A stretch of DNA of 64,000 nucleotides from Ornithinibacillus californiensis (GCF_001038485.1 NZ_LDUE01000046.1:43760-107759); one strand, 5' to 3'; positions 17,688 through 27,678 are shown, counted from the first letter of the stretch. Translations and numbers: made by a program. The notes: a model not told the origin generated them from the letters alone.

Positions 17688-17805
17688 CCCCCTTTGTTAC
17701 AGAACACCTAATATCCCTCTGTTTTACTAATAATTACTAGCAACTTTTATGTTACAATATACAGCATTACACAATCATTACATGTTTATAAGGGAATTAC
17801 TCTCC

Positions 17806-17955
17806 TTACTTTGCTGCGCCAAATGCCGCTCCAAGTGCTACCCCAATTGCAATTCCAATAGCAAGATTATCCATTGCTATACCAAATACTACACCTAGAG
17901 CAATACCAACTCCCATGCCACCAACTACGAAACCCTTCTTTCTCTTATCGGTCAT
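17806..17955 (-). CDS. Small glycine-zipper membrane protein
   Basis: 49 residues: basic start MTDKRKKG, then two alanine/glycine-rich hydrophobic segments (GGMGVGIALGVVFGIA and AIGIAIGVALGAAFGAA) with GxxxG spacing typical of glycine-zipper proteins. SD AGGTGG is 8 bases from the ATG. Function unknown. Confidence 0.65.
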   Translation of the reverse strand: MTDKRKKGFVVGGMGVGIALGVVFGIAMDNLAIGIAIGVALGAAFGAAK

Positions 17956-18017
17956 TCCTATCGCCACCTGTCAACTTTTATACCTATTCATACGTTCAGC
18001 AACTGCGATTCGTTTCA

Positions 18018-18668
18018 TTATTCGTAACCTAATTTCCGCCAATCAAATAAGCTTCCGGGGTCCATCTTTCTACCAGGTGCATAATCCTCATGACCAATCA
18101 CATGTAGTCTATTATTAGGAATCGTAGGATATCGGCGATGTAGGTCTTCTAGTAAGTTTGTCAGTGCATCATATTGTTTTTCAGTAAACCCAATTAAGCT
18201 AGAATCAAGTGAATCATAGACTATAGCCGAAATAATAGGGACCATTTCTCCCTTCGCACCTATTCCCATTAACTCAATCCCTATAGAGAAGTCATTCATA
18301 TTGTGGGGGAAAAAAGGCACGTATGGAAACCCGCTTTTACCTGCATGAAAAGCAATCCGTTGTTCCGGAACCAATTGAAATATATCACCATCCCGATCAA
18401 TAACGTAATGGGTAGAAACACCATATTGCATTAATAATAAGTAGAGATCAATTATTCGATAAGGATGCTCTGGATTAATTGCCACGTTACTAAAGGAATG
18501 GATGACGATATGGGTGATTTCCTTGTTTCTTGGTGCTGAGAGTGAATATGGCAGGTGTAACCTTTTCACTTCCACCTCACTTTTCATTAGTATTTCTTGG
18601 GCCGATAAGAGGTGAATAGGGAATAACAATAGTATTAATAAACAAATGCTAACTCGCTTTAGTTTCAT
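18018..18668 (-). CDS. N-acetylmuramoyl-L-alanine amidase (Amidase_2/PGRP fold), secreted
   Basis: 216 residues with a signal peptide (MKLKRVSICLLILLLFPIHLLSA). The zinc-amidase domain shows ITHIVIHSFSN (first Zn His), GVSTHYVIDRDGDIFQLVP, RIAFHAGKSG (second His), NDFSIGIELMG and HVIGHEDYAPGRKMDPG (third His). It cleaves the amide linking muramic acid to the stem peptide. The start at 18668 has TAGGAGA before it; a longer frame to 18752 would hide the signal peptide. It is divergent from the MoxR/VWA pair. Confidence 0.92.
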   Translation of the reverse strand: MKLKRVSICLLILLLFPIHLLSAQEILMKSEVEVKRLHLPYSLSAPRNKEITHIVIHSFSNVAINPEHPYRIIDLYLLLMQYGVSTHYVIDRDGDIFQLVPEQRIAFHAGKSGFPYVPFFPHNMNDFSIGIELMGIGAKGEMVPIISAIVYDSLDSSLIGFTEKQYDALTNLLEDLHRRYPTIPNNRLHVIGHEDYAPGRKMDPGSLFDWRKLGYE

Positions 18669-18750
18669 TGCACATCTCCTAAATTTAATCATTCCTTTTG
18701 TGATTCTTATTGAAAAAGCATACAATGGTTCCAAGAAAGGGGATTTCAAC

Positions 18751-19617
18751 ATGAACTACGCATTACCGGAAGAAATAGCTACTTTATTAACGGAAAACAG
18801 AAGCCGTTCAAATAAGTTTCCAAATCTTATAAGACAAGGTGGATATTTGCCACCGAATAACGATTTATTAATTGATGCCATTACTGCTTTAAGTATGGGT
18901 AAAAATATATTATTAAAAGGTCCTACTGGAGCTGGAAAAACAAAATTTGCTGAAACGCTATCTAATCTTTTTCATCAGCCTATGTTTAGTGTGAACTGCT
19001 CCGTCGATTTAGATGCAGAGAGCTTACTTGGATTTAAAACTCTATCCTATCAAGGGGAAAAACAAGTTATTGAGTTTATTCCAGGTCCAGTCGTAAATGC
19101 GATGACAAATGGAACATTTCTCTATATAGATGAAGTAAATATGGCAAAGCCTGAAACATTACCTCTTATTAATGGTGTGCTCGATTATCGCAGAACAATT
19201 ACAAACCCGTTTACAAATGATGTTATTACAGCTGAGGAAGGGTTTGGAGTTATCGCGGCGATTAATGAAGGGTATATTGGAACAGTGCCATTAAACGAAG
19301 CCTTAAAGAATCGGTTCATCGTCTTAGAGATCCCTTATATAGAGGGAGCTCAACTAAAAAAACTGATTCAATCGAACACAAAGCTTAAGGAAGAAACTAA
19401 CATTGATTTATTTGTTAAGTTATCCTTCGATTTAATTCAAGCTGTCACACAAGGAAAGCTTTCAGAAGATGCAGCATCTATCCGGGCATTACTTGATGCT
19501 TGTGATATGAGTGTTGTCATACCACCAAAACGGGCGATCCTTCGTTCAATCGTGGATAAATTAGATGAGGATAGAGAAAAAGAATTTGTGAAAAACCTAG
19601 CCGAAACATATTTTTAG
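18751..19617 (+). CDS. yojN: MoxR-family AAA+ ATPase, YojN-like
   Basis: 288 residues of AAA_5/MoxR type. Walker A GPTGAGKTKFAET is near residue 56, Walker B FLYIDEVNMAKPETL near 125, sensor-1 GFGVIAAINEG, and a C-terminal lid domain (PPKRAILRSIVDKL). MoxR ATPases work with VWA proteins as chaperone-like remodelers; the VWA partner follows 15 bases later, as in B. subtilis yojN-yojO. The start ATG has AAAGGGGA 8 bases upstream; a longer in-frame extension lacks an SD. Confidence 0.9.
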   Translation: MNYALPEEIATLLTENRSRSNKFPNLIRQGGYLPPNNDLLIDAITALSMGKNILLKGPTGAGKTKFAETLSNLFHQPMFSVNCSVDLDAESLLGFKTLSYQGEKQVIEFIPGPVVNAMTNGTFLYIDEVNMAKPETLPLINGVLDYRRTITNPFTNDVITAEEGFGVIAAINEGYIGTVPLNEALKNRFIVLEIPYIEGAQLKKLIQSNTKLKEETNIDLFVKLSFDLIQAVTQGKLSEDAASIRALLDACDMSVVIPPKRAILRSIVDKLDEDREKEFVKNLAETYF

Positions 19618-19632
19618 ATAGGAGAATGCTAG

Positions 19633-21540
19633 ATGCACGTCTTTAATGATGCAAGAGTTGATACGAATCTTTTCTTACAGCTCCAGGATCTTGCTAGCGT
19701 CCTATCTGGTAATGCTGATTTGAAATTTGAATATAATTATGGCTCATTCATAGACCTTGTAGAGTTTAAACTTACTGCTAGCCGTTTTTGGGATAATACA
19801 AGTGTTGATATAAAATCGGCAGGACTTAAAACAGATGTTTATTTGCGTGCAATTGGGACGTTGAGGTATTCCACCATTCCGGAGATGAAGGGTTTCTTAG
19901 AGATAATTGCAGAATCCACTTTACCAAAATTCGCCTACCAATTATTTGCTTTACTAGAGGACCTTCGACTAGAGGAATTGATAAAGCTCGAGCGACCAGG
20001 AACAAAAGGCGCTTTTTCTATACGGCGAAAAGCTTATCAGCACTACTTTGGGACGCAATTAAATGTGAACGCTACTAGGGGATTTCCATTAGATGAACTA
20101 TTTTGTTTACTGTATTTGCAGCTCGTATCCGATAGACCAAACCCATCTTTTCCAAAAGCAACAGCTCAACAACTTGATATGTTGGAAGAATTAAAACCGT
20201 TACTATTTCAAGTCTTTGAAGCAAGTAGCACAGTGGATACGGCGCGAATTACTGAACAGATTGTTTTTCGATTAAACGGATATAAGGATACGATAAACGA
20301 ATACTTTGTTTTACCTGTTAACCATATCCATCAATATGAGAAAAATACGCTCTTTGATGAACTAACCAGAACAGACCCGTTAGCGAATGATGACTTTGAA
20401 GAGGTGGACCAAGAGGAAAGTGAATACTTTGATCAGGAGTTCTCTACATGGCACAGAGAAAACAAAAATGAGAACCGCAAACAAAATTTCCTTCAGTTTG
20501 AATTAGAACAAGGAACGAAAACTAGTATTTTGGGTGGCGGTGCTCGAGAAACTGAAGAAGGTGACCAAGCTCTTGTCTCCATCCAAGGGGCATCTAGTCA
20601 AAGCAAGCAAAATGATTATTCCGATACGGAAGCATTAGAGAAAGAAGAAACCGCTACACAAGGTGGAAAATCTGATGAATTTGGTGAGGAAAACAGAGAT
20701 GCCGTTCAACTCGATAAAGAAGCCCACCCACCAACAGCAGAAGATATGGAGACATACCAAGTTTTCCTAAGGGAAATTGAGCCTTACAAACGTAAGCTAG
20801 CCAAAACAATAGAGAAAACAATTGAACACAAAAAGAACGAACCACGAAGTGATCTTGTTTTTGGCCGCTTATCGAAGAAGCTTTTACCGATAATCATTGA
20901 TGAAAATCCTAGAGTCTTCTATAAGAAAAATGAAGATACCAATGAGTTTGATGCGGTATTTAGCCTGCTCGTTGATTGCTCCGCTTCCATGCATAACAAA
21001 ATGGATGAAACAAAACGAGGAATTGTCTTATTCCATGAAGTGTTAAAGCACCTGAAGATAGCCCATTCGATTACAGGGTTTTGGGAAGATGCAAATGGGG
21101 TTAAAGACGATTACCAGCCAAACTATTTCCACCGCATTCATAAATTCACGGATTCCTTTTACGAACATAATGGACCAAAGATCATGCAGCTAGAGCCGGA
21201 AGAGGATAATCGAGATGGATTCAGTATACGAGTAATTACAAAAGAGCTTGAGGCGCGTCGTGAGAAAAATAAGTTTATACTTATGTTCTCAGATGGAGAG
21301 CCTGCAGCAGCAAACTATGATCAAAACGGAATAGTGGACACTAATCTTGCTGTTACAGAAGCTCGCAAAAAAGGAATTGAAGTAATCGGGATGTTTTTAG
21401 CTAATGGAGAAATTGGTGAACGGGAAGATGATACGATGCAAAACATTTATGGAAGAGAACGTGTTATGATTCCAAGTGTTTCCGAGCTATCAGAGCATTT
21501 CGCTCCTTTGTTAAAAAAATTGTTATTGAAGATGATTTAA
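19633..21540 (+). CDS. yojO: VWA-domain protein, YojO/CobT-like partner of the MoxR ATPase
   Basis: 635 residues. The N-terminal helical half is followed by an acidic linker (about 250-360: EEVDQEESEYFDQEF) and a C-terminal von Willebrand A domain. Its MIDAS motif DCSAS is at residues 448-452 with a later SDGEPAAANYDQNG segment (second and third MIDAS loops). The architecture is that of CobT/BchD-like proteins that pair with MoxR-type ATPases. Not a cobaltochelatase by context, since no cobalamin genes are nearby. Confidence 0.9.
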   Translation: MHVFNDARVDTNLFLQLQDLASVLSGNADLKFEYNYGSFIDLVEFKLTASRFWDNTSVDIKSAGLKTDVYLRAIGTLRYSTIPEMKGFLEIIAESTLPKFAYQLFALLEDLRLEELIKLERPGTKGAFSIRRKAYQHYFGTQLNVNATRGFPLDELFCLLYLQLVSDRPNPSFPKATAQQLDMLEELKPLLFQVFEASSTVDTARITEQIVFRLNGYKDTINEYFVLPVNHIHQYEKNTLFDELTRTDPLANDDFEEVDQEESEYFDQEFSTWHRENKNENRKQNFLQFELEQGTKTSILGGGARETEEGDQALVSIQGASSQSKQNDYSDTEALEKEETATQGGKSDEFGEENRDAVQLDKEAHPPTAEDMETYQVFLREIEPYKRKLAKTIEKTIEHKKNEPRSDLVFGRLSKKLLPIIIDENPRVFYKKNEDTNEFDAVFSLLVDCSASMHNKMDETKRGIVLFHEVLKHLKIAHSITGFWEDANGVKDDYQPNYFHRIHKFTDSFYEHNGPKIMQLEPEEDNRDGFSIRVITKELEARREKNKFILMFSDGEPAAANYDQNGIVDTNLAVTEARKKGIEVIGMFLANGEIGEREDDTMQNIYGRERVMIPSVSELSEHFAPLLKKLLLKMI

Positions 21541-21815
21541 TGAGGCTGGAACAATTATGTCCAGAGCACCATACCCGCTCCGGAAATATACTCCGCTTTC
21601 CGCGGGCGGCTGGTGAGCCAGGCTACTACTTGAACTGACTTCTTTGCAGCCTTGCACCGAGGAAGCATGCTACGTAGCGTTACTTGCAGACGCAGGTGCA
21701 TTCTCGGGGTCTCACCGATGCCTATTCTCCCACAGGAGTCTCCGTATATTTCCGGAGCTAATGTATAAATCATTCACATTTTCAACTTCAACTTCGCGTT
21801 GCTTCCCAAACTCTT
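21541..21815. repeat. Bacillaceae intergenic repeat element, copy 1
   Basis: Shares with copy 2 (29281-29520) the blocks CCCGCTCCGGAAATATACTC, CGCTTTCCGYGGGCGGCTGG, GGGGTCTCACCGATGCCTAT, CTCCCACAGGAGTCTCCGTA and TTCCGGAGCTAATGT. GCTCCGGAA and TTCCGGAGC pair end to end. The interior (about 21625-21705) differs from copy 2. It lies between convergent genes. Confidence 0.85.
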
Positions 21816-22388
21816 TCAATCAACAACTTTAAAGTCCACTGTTGCTTGAATCTCGTATCGTTCGGTTTCGTAGGCAAAGTTAGTTGTTCCTGAGACAACA
21901 TAATACCCTGGAGGGAATCCATCTATGCTTAGGAAATCTTCCATAAACTCAATATAGTCTGGTGGATCAACATCCATTGCAAATCCACCACTTTTAGCAT
22001 ATTCTTCGCGATAAGGCTCCCCTTTCTTAAGGGTTGTTGATAATCCAATTTCCTCTATCATGCTATGAATTTTATAGTTCCTAACTTGTTCCTTCATTGG
22101 AAAAAGAATTGCCTGAGAGGCATGATGAATCGTTACTTCATCTAGTTCACCTATATATTCGATTTCTCCATAAAGCTTTACTTCTTCACCTACATGATAT
22201 TCCTTTTTCTCGCTTACTAGTCGAAATAAGAAATCACCTTGCACCACTTCTTCATCTATCGTTTTTACCGTGTATTTATCTAGTTCACTACTATCAAATG
22301 AATTATTAGGATCTGAAGAGTTTGTAGAATTGCAACCAGCTATTAATATGGTCATAGTTATGAGCATTGTAGTAAGAAGCTTTTTCAC
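21816..22388 (-). CDS. Lipoprotein of unknown function
   Basis: 190 residues with a lipoprotein signal peptide (KKLLTTMLITMTILIAGC; lipobox IAGC). The exported part has a beta-sandwich look: VVQGDFLFRLVSEKKEYHVG, KLYGEIEYIGELDEVTI, and PPGYYVVSGTTNF near the end. Start GTG at 22388 with GGAG 8 bases upstream; a longer frame would put charged residues before the signal. I do not recognise the family. Its stop codon borders the intergenic repeat. Confidence 0.82.
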   Translation of the reverse strand: MKKLLTTMLITMTILIAGCNSTNSSDPNNSFDSSELDKYTVKTIDEEVVQGDFLFRLVSEKKEYHVGEEVKLYGEIEYIGELDEVTIHHASQAILFPMKEQVRNYKIHSMIEEIGLSTTLKKGEPYREEYAKSGGFAMDVDPPDYIEFMEDFLSIDGFPPGYYVVSGTTNFAYETERYEIQATVDFKVVD

Positions 22389-22549
22389 CCGCTTCACTCC
22401 TTTTTTATTACATTTCACCATCATATCACATCCTTTGTTTCCTTAAAGTGATGGTTGTAATATAAGCTTATCTTATAAAAATAGTCCTTCACCCAATCTG
22501 TTCAGTCGAATATGATATATCAAATTTGATTAGGAATGGAGTGAGTGAA

Positions 22550-23263
22550 GTGGGGTATTATCGACAGCACATTATTCAACCAGGTGAAAATTACTGGACA
22601 CTTGCACAAAGATACAATACTACTGCTAACCGAATCATTGCTGCGAACCCTATGGTGAATCCATATTATTTACCTCTGGGGCAGACGATTAGAATACCAG
22701 TATCGAATTCAAATAACCACTGTATTACACAGGCAGAAGTAGACTACCGAAATGATATGAGAAGTCTATGGGAAGAACATGTTGCATGGACTAGAATGGC
22801 TATTATTAGCCTTACGTTCAACCTACCAGATATTGATGAAGTTCTAACACGCCTCCTCAAGAATGCTACTGACATGGGAAATATGATTCGCAGGTTATAT
22901 GGAGATATGGTTGCAACTACTTACAGTAATTTAATACAGGAGCATCTATTAGTAGCTGCCGATCTGGTTAAGGCTGCAATTGTTGGGGACAACCAAGCCG
23001 CTACGGCAGCAGAGGAAAAATGGTATCGCAATGCAGATGAAATCGCTGCTTTTCTAAATCAGGTTAATCCATACTTATCAGAGTCTGCTGTACGAGATAT
23101 GTTTTATACCCATCTCGAATTAACCAAGCAAGAGGCTGTGTTTATGATTAATAAAGAGTATGGGAAAGACATAGCTGTGTACGATGAAATTGAAAAACAA
23201 GCACGGGAAATGGCAGATGCAATATCTGACGCGATGGTAAAACATTACCCAAATATGTTTTAA
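22550..23263 (+). CDS. LysM-domain protein with helical C-terminal domain
   Basis: 237 residues. One LysM module sits at the N-terminus (HIIQPGENYWTLAQRYNTT, ANRIIAANPMVNP, YLPLGQTIRIPV), then an all-helical domain of about 175 residues (DMRSLWEEHVAWTRMAIIS, ATDMGNMIRRLYGD, LTKQEAVFMINKEYGKDIA). No signal peptide precedes the LysM, as in spore-associated or mother-cell LysM proteins. Start GTG at 22550 with GGAG 8 bases upstream. A spore-surface role is inference. Confidence 0.8.
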   Translation: MGYYRQHIIQPGENYWTLAQRYNTTANRIIAANPMVNPYYLPLGQTIRIPVSNSNNHCITQAEVDYRNDMRSLWEEHVAWTRMAIISLTFNLPDIDEVLTRLLKNATDMGNMIRRLYGDMVATTYSNLIQEHLLVAADLVKAAIVGDNQAATAAEEKWYRNADEIAAFLNQVNPYLSESAVRDMFYTHLELTKQEAVFMINKEYGKDIAVYDEIEKQAREMADAISDAMVKHYPNMF

Positions 23264-23274
23264 GGGGGCTGGCA

Positions 23275-23309
23275 GGCACCGGTGAATTTAACATATGCAT
23301 GCCGGTGCC
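23275..23309. repeat. Short inverted repeat between LysM and pdxR genes
   Basis: GGCACCGG pairs with CCGGTGCC across 19 bases. It separates convergent genes but has no T-run, so it is at most a weak terminator. Confidence 0.45.
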
Positions 23310-23316
23310 CGAACAC

Positions 23317-24714
23317 CTAAATACCCCAACTGGTTAGTAAAGTTCTAATTGCCTTCTCTAACTCTTCTTCAGGTACTCCAGCAAAACCTAAGACAATTCT
23401 TGGATGCGAACCGTACTGTTTATCCATTGCGTATGCAGATAGGGGATACACTTTAAGATGTGCTTCTTTCGCTTGTTGGACGAGCATATCTTCGGTCCAA
23501 CCATTCTTTACCTCCACCACAACATGGAACCCCGATAAATCACTGACAATCTCTAGGATATCTGAGTAGGGTTTGAGAATCTCAAGTGTTTTCTCCAATT
23601 TACGTCTATATATCTTCCGCATACGATTCAGATGACGTTCAAAGTCGCCATCCTTCATAAAATTAGCTAGGATGTGTTGGTCAATTCGAGAGACCGTACA
23701 TTGAAAGAAGGAAAGCTCCTCCTTGTAACGATTCATTAAAGGTTTTGGTAACACCATATAACTAATCCGAATAGATGGAATTAATGATTTTGAGAATGTA
23801 CCTAAATAGATGACCTTTTCCCGTTTATCCATGCTTTGGAGCGAAGGTATTGACTTTCCACTATATCGAAATTCACTATCATAATCATCCTCAATGATGT
23901 AACGGTTAGCCAAGCCTCCTGCCCAATTTAATAATTTAATCCGTCTATTGGCAGAAAGAACGGTACCATATGGAAAATGGTGAGAAGGCGTTACATAAAC
24001 GAGATCAACTGGAGAATTCCCTAATTCGTCCACCTTTACCCCTTCATTATCCACTTCTAAAGGGAATACTTTATTCGGGTAGTTTTGTAGAATTCTAGAG
24101 ATAACATGGTATCCAGGGTCCTCCACTCCATATACACTGGAGTGACCTAACAACAAGATGAGCTGTTGAAGTAATATCTCTATCCCCGCTCCTACGATAA
24201 TCTCATTTGGAGAGCAATGAACCCCTCTAGCTTGATATAGATAATTAGCTATTTCTTCCCGTAACACGTACTCGCCTTGTTGCTCTCCTGTTAATAATAA
24301 GGAATGGTTTTCTGGTCCAATTATATTTCTGGCATGCTTTCTCCAATTATTGAAAGGAAAATAACTCGTATCAATCCAACTTGGATGGAAATTATAATCT
24401 ATTGTTTCTTTCTTTTTTGATGATTGTTTTTTAATTGGATTAACCCGCTGCACATACTCTAAATCTTCTGATGCTAGGACAAAGTATCCTTTTCTAGGAA
24501 CTCCCTCTACAAAGCCCTCTGCAACTAATTGTTCATAGGCTGTCTCTACTGTATTTTGACTCACCTTCAGAAAGTCTGCTAGTTTTCGTTTCGATGGAAG
24601 CTTCGTCCCAAAGGATATTTGTCCACTCATAATTTCTGTCTTGATATAGGTATATAATTGTTCATACATTGGGGAGCTACTTTCTCGGTCCAATTGACAC
24701 GATAACATCTCCAT
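23317..24714 (-). CDS. pdxR: MocR-family regulator of PLP synthesis
   Basis: 465 residues: N-terminal GntR winged HTH (about 10-75: LYTYIKTEIMSGQISFGTKL, PSKRKLADFLKVSQNTVETA) fused to an aminotransferase-like domain. The PLP lysine is in YLGTFSKSLIPSIRISY, and the DDYDSEFRY aspartate motif is present. MocR proteins sense PLP; this one is divergent from pdxST, the standard arrangement for PdxR, which activates pdxST when PLP is scarce. Start at 24714 with GGGGGA 6 bases upstream. Confidence 0.93.
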   Translation of the reverse strand: MEMLSCQLDRESSSPMYEQLYTYIKTEIMSGQISFGTKLPSKRKLADFLKVSQNTVETAYEQLVAEGFVEGVPRKGYFVLASEDLEYVQRVNPIKKQSSKKKETIDYNFHPSWIDTSYFPFNNWRKHARNIIGPENHSLLLTGEQQGEYVLREEIANYLYQARGVHCSPNEIIVGAGIEILLQQLILLLGHSSVYGVEDPGYHVISRILQNYPNKVFPLEVDNEGVKVDELGNSPVDLVYVTPSHHFPYGTVLSANRRIKLLNWAGGLANRYIIEDDYDSEFRYSGKSIPSLQSMDKREKVIYLGTFSKSLIPSIRISYMVLPKPLMNRYKEELSFFQCTVSRIDQHILANFMKDGDFERHLNRMRKIYRRKLEKTLEILKPYSDILEIVSDLSGFHVVVEVKNGWTEDMLVQQAKEAHLKVYPLSAYAMDKQYGSHPRIVLGFAGVPEEELEKAIRTLLTSWGI

Positions 24715-24764
24715 TAATCTTCCCCCTTCCAATCTGGCATCATTAGATTATATGAAACTGACAC

Positions 24765-24793
24765 TTTCAACAATGCCAACTACTTTTTATAAT
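24765..24793 (+). promoter_or_regulatory. Promoter of pdxST
   Basis: TTTCAA, a 17-base spacer, then TATAAT, 50 bases before pdxS. The weak -35 would suit activation by the divergently encoded PdxR. Confidence 0.6.
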
Positions 24794-24842
24794 AAACTAA
24801 AATTCATATTCATCAAACTTTATAGATTGGGAGTGTTTTTAA

Positions 24843-25730
24843 ATGGAAAAATTACTAGGTACAGAGACAGTAAAACGTGGGATGGCTCAAATGCAAAAAG
24901 GTGGCGTGATCATGGACGTCGTTAACGCGGAACAAGCTAAGATTGCAGAAGCATCTGGAGCAGTTGCCGTTATGGCTTTGGAACGTGTTCCATCTGATAT
25001 TCGTGCTGCTGGTGGCGTTGCTAGAATGGCAGATCCTCGTATTGTAGAAGAAGTAATGAATGCCGTAAGTATTCCAGTTATGGCAAAAGCACGTATTGGA
25101 CATATTGTAGAAGCTAGAGTACTAGAAGCAATGGGTGTGGATTATATTGATGAGAGTGAAGTTCTAACTCCTGCTGATGAAGAATTTCATCTATTGAAAA
25201 GTGATTTTACGGTACCATTTGTTTGTGGCTGCCGTGACCTTGGAGAAGCTGCAAGAAGAATTGCTGAAGGAGCTTCCATGCTACGCACAAAGGGAGAACC
25301 TGGTACTGGAAACATTGTAGAAGCAGTACGCCATATGCGTAAAGTTCAAGCGCAAGTTCGTAAAGTTACTCACATGAGTAATGATGAGTTAATGACAGAA
25401 GCGAAGAACCTAGGTGCACCTTATGAAATCTTAAAAGAAATTAAAGAAACTGGTAAATTACCTGTCGTTAACTTTGCAGCAGGTGGTGTAGCTACACCAG
25501 CAGATGCTGCATTAATGATGGAGCTTGGTGCAGATGGCGTCTTTGTTGGATCAGGTATTTTCAAATCAGAGAATCCAGAGAAATTTGCTAGTGCGATTGT
25601 GCAAGCAACTACTTACTTTAACGACTATGACTTAATTGGCAAGCTATCTAAAGAACTAGGGGCTGCAATGAAAGGAATCGAAATTTCCAAGCTAAGCCTA
25701 GAAGAACGTATGCAAGAGCGTGGTTGGTAG
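24843..25730 (+). CDS. pdxS: Pyridoxal 5'-phosphate synthase, PdxS subunit
   Basis: 295 residues, nearly invariant family. Builds PLP from ribose 5-phosphate, glyceraldehyde 3-phosphate and ammonia. Motifs: [34 protein letters not shown] (catalytic lysine), [20 protein letters not shown] (second lysine) and the phosphate site [14 protein letters not shown]. Forms a dodecamer with PdxT glutaminases; pdxT follows after a 42-base gap. Confidence 0.98.
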   Translation: MEKLLGTETVKRGMAQMQKGGVIMDVVNAEQAKIAEASGAVAVMALERVPSDIRAAGGVARMADPRIVEEVMNAVSIPVMAKARIGHIVEARVLEAMGVDYIDESEVLTPADEEFHLLKSDFTVPFVCGCRDLGEAARRIAEGASMLRTKGEPGTGNIVEAVRHMRKVQAQVRKVTHMSNDELMTEAKNLGAPYEILKEIKETGKLPVVNFAAGGVATPADAALMMELGADGVFVGSGIFKSENPEKFASAIVQATTYFNDYDLIGKLSKELGAAMKGIEISKLSLEERMQERGW

Positions 25731-25772
25731 AGTGCCTGTCACTCCCCGAATTTTGTCGAAGGGTTGTGTAGT

Positions 25773-26369
25773 ATGAACAAGTTAGTCATTGGTGTTCTCG
25801 GTTTACAAGGAGCTGTAACCGAACATATTAAACAGATTGAATCCACAGGAAATATAGGTATTACAATTAAAAAGCCTGAACAACTAGCTGAAATTGATGG
25901 TCTAGTTCTTCCTGGTGGAGAAAGTACAACAATGCGTAAACTAATAGACCGATATGGGTTCTTAGATCCACTAAAGCAATTTAGTGCACAACAAAAGCCC
26001 ATCTTCGGAACTTGTGCAGGAATGGTTCTTGTAGCTAATGAACTTTCTGATTCGTCCGATGCACATCTACAACTGATGGATGTTCGTGTAAAACGAAATG
26101 CCTTCGGTAGACAGAAAGATAGTTTTGAAGCAGAACTTGATGTAAAAGGTCTAGAAATTCCATATAAAGCGGTATTCATCCGTGCTCCATACATTGAATA
26201 TGCAGGCGATAACGTAGAGATACTAGCAAGTTATGAGGATAGGATTGTCGCTGCAAGACAAGGACATATTCTCGCGAGCGCTTTCCATCCAGAGCTTACT
26301 AACGATGTCCGTTTCGTCCAGCTTTTTGTAAATATGGTATCGGAATCTAAAAAAGTAATACTTAAATAG
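25773..26369 (+). CDS. pdxT: Pyridoxal 5'-phosphate synthase, glutaminase subunit
   Basis: 198 residues, class I glutamine amidotransferase feeding ammonia to PdxS. The triad is Cys in [11 protein letters not shown], with the His and Glu in [23 protein letters not shown] is the oxyanion/substrate loop. The start ATG at 25773 is preceded by GAAGGG at 9 bases. The gap after pdxS contains AGTGCCTGTCACT, a short motif common in Bacillaceae intergenic regions. Confidence 0.97.
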   Translation: MNKLVIGVLGLQGAVTEHIKQIESTGNIGITIKKPEQLAEIDGLVLPGGESTTMRKLIDRYGFLDPLKQFSAQQKPIFGTCAGMVLVANELSDSSDAHLQLMDVRVKRNAFGRQKDSFEAELDVKGLEIPYKAVFIRAPYIEYAGDNVEILASYEDRIVAARQGHILASAFHPELTNDVRFVQLFVNMVSESKKVILK

Positions 26370-26560
26370 AATGGTTAAGAGATTGAGTATGAAATCGTTT
26401 AGATTTTATTACTCGATCTTTTGGTGTTTATAAGGTTCATTACTCATTTTAAAAAATAGTGAATGTGATTAGGTAATTTATGTTAAAATTTACTGAAGTA
26501 AAAATAATATGCGTAAACCGTATATGAGGAGAATTACGAAGTGGAAATAGGGGAATTAAC

Positions 26561-26980
26561 TTGAATATCATCTCAGCAGAACGTACAGACTTAGATAAGA
26601 TTGTACAATTAGATAGTGAAGTTATAGGTAATACAAGTAGAAAAGACACAATTGAAACCGCTATCGTACAAGGTCGTTGCTTCATTGTAAAAGAAAGTGA
26701 TGATGTAGTCGGTTTTTCCATTTACGATACTAACTTTTTCGAATGTACGTTTATTACATTGATTATTGTATCTCCTTCTAAGAGAAGAAAGGGATACGGG
26801 AGTTTATTATTGAATGAAATGGTTCGTACTTCGCCAACACAAAAGGTATTTTCATCAACAAACCGTTCTAACAAAGCGATGCATAGCGTGTTTGAATCTA
26901 ATGGATTTGTTAAGAGTGGTATAGTGGAAAACTTAGATGATGGGGATCCTGAAATTATATACTTCAAATTAAAACCTTGA
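26561..26980 (+). CDS. GNAT-family N-acetyltransferase
   Basis: 139 residues. It has the GNAT core: CFIVKESDDVVGFSIYD strand pair, then the acetyl-CoA loop VSPSKRRKGYGSLLLNEMV (R/Q-x-x-G-x-G/A). The C-terminal strand is SNKAMHSVFESNGFVKSG. TTG start with GGGG 7 bases upstream. The acceptor substrate is unknown. About 190 bases of AT-rich sequence separate it from pdxT, with nothing recognisable beyond a promoter-like TATGTTAAAAT. Confidence 0.85.
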   Translation: MNIISAERTDLDKIVQLDSEVIGNTSRKDTIETAIVQGRCFIVKESDDVVGFSIYDTNFFECTFITLIIVSPSKRRKGYGSLLLNEMVRTSPTQKVFSSTNRSNKAMHSVFESNGFVKSGIVENLDDGDPEIIYFKLKP

Positions 26981-27049
26981 TATAGAAAACTTGAAACTAT
27001 TATACGATGAGTACGTATTACATAGTAAGTTCTTCGAGGGGGAGATATT

Positions 27050-27493
27050 ATGGATACAATGGGACCTGGCTTTGGAAGTGGATTTGATACTGGATTTGAT
27101 TTTTTTGACTTATTCCCTATATTTTTTGGTATTATCTTTGTTCTCGTTATCGGGGTATTTATTGTTACTGCCGTAAAAGGAATTGGTCAATGGAGTAAAA
27201 ACGAGCAATCACCAGAACTATCCGTTCCAGCTATTGTAAAAGCAAAAAGGACTCAAGTACGCGGTTCACGCCATCACCATCATTCGGATCATCATCACCA
27301 TCACAGCACAACACGGACAACCTATTATGCAACATTTGAATTTGATAGTGGGGATCGAAAGGAATTTCAACTTTCCGATCAAGATTATGGAATGATTGCT
27401 GAAGATGATATTGGCATACTTACATTCAAAGGTACTAGATTCCTTGGGTTTGAAAGAAGGAAAGATTCAACTCTTAATCAATCAAATCAATAA
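27050..27493 (+). CDS. DUF2500-type membrane protein with a histidine-rich loop
   Basis: 147 residues: a Gly/Asp/Phe-rich start (GPGFGSGFDTGFDFFDLF), one transmembrane helix (FFGIIFVLVIGVFIVTAV), then a soluble domain of DUF2500 type (VPAIVKAKRTQVRG, TTYYATFEFDSGDRKEFQL, DDIGILTFKGTRFLGFER). Between the first strands is RGSRHHHHSDHHHHHS, a natural histidine cluster able to bind metal. SD GAGGGGGAG is 7 bases from ATG. Function unknown. Confidence 0.82.
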   Translation: MDTMGPGFGSGFDTGFDFFDLFPIFFGIIFVLVIGVFIVTAVKGIGQWSKNEQSPELSVPAIVKAKRTQVRGSRHHHHSDHHHHHSTTRTTYYATFEFDSGDRKEFQLSDQDYGMIAEDDIGILTFKGTRFLGFERRKDSTLNQSNQ

Positions 27494-27540
27494 ACATGTG
27501 AAGGCTAATCTATTAGTACATATAGGTTGATTCAACAAAA

Positions 27541-27577
27541 GAAGACCACTTTATCGAGTCGGTCTTTTTTCTTTTAT
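27541..27577 (+). terminator. Intrinsic terminator after the DUF2500 gene
   Basis: AAGACC pairs with GGTCTT around a 15-base loop, then TTTTCTTTT. Confidence 0.6.
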
Positions 27578-27678
27578 CCACACACTAAATTTAATAATCA
27601 CCTACAATATTCACCTCGTATATCAATTCTATCCATTGTATAATAAGAACTAAATATATCCATTAGAAGGAGAAAATT

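Noticed and set aside
18646..18750. N-terminal extension of the MoxR gene
   Set aside because: In frame but overlaps the divergent amidase start and lacks an SD; the ATG at 18751 has a good one.
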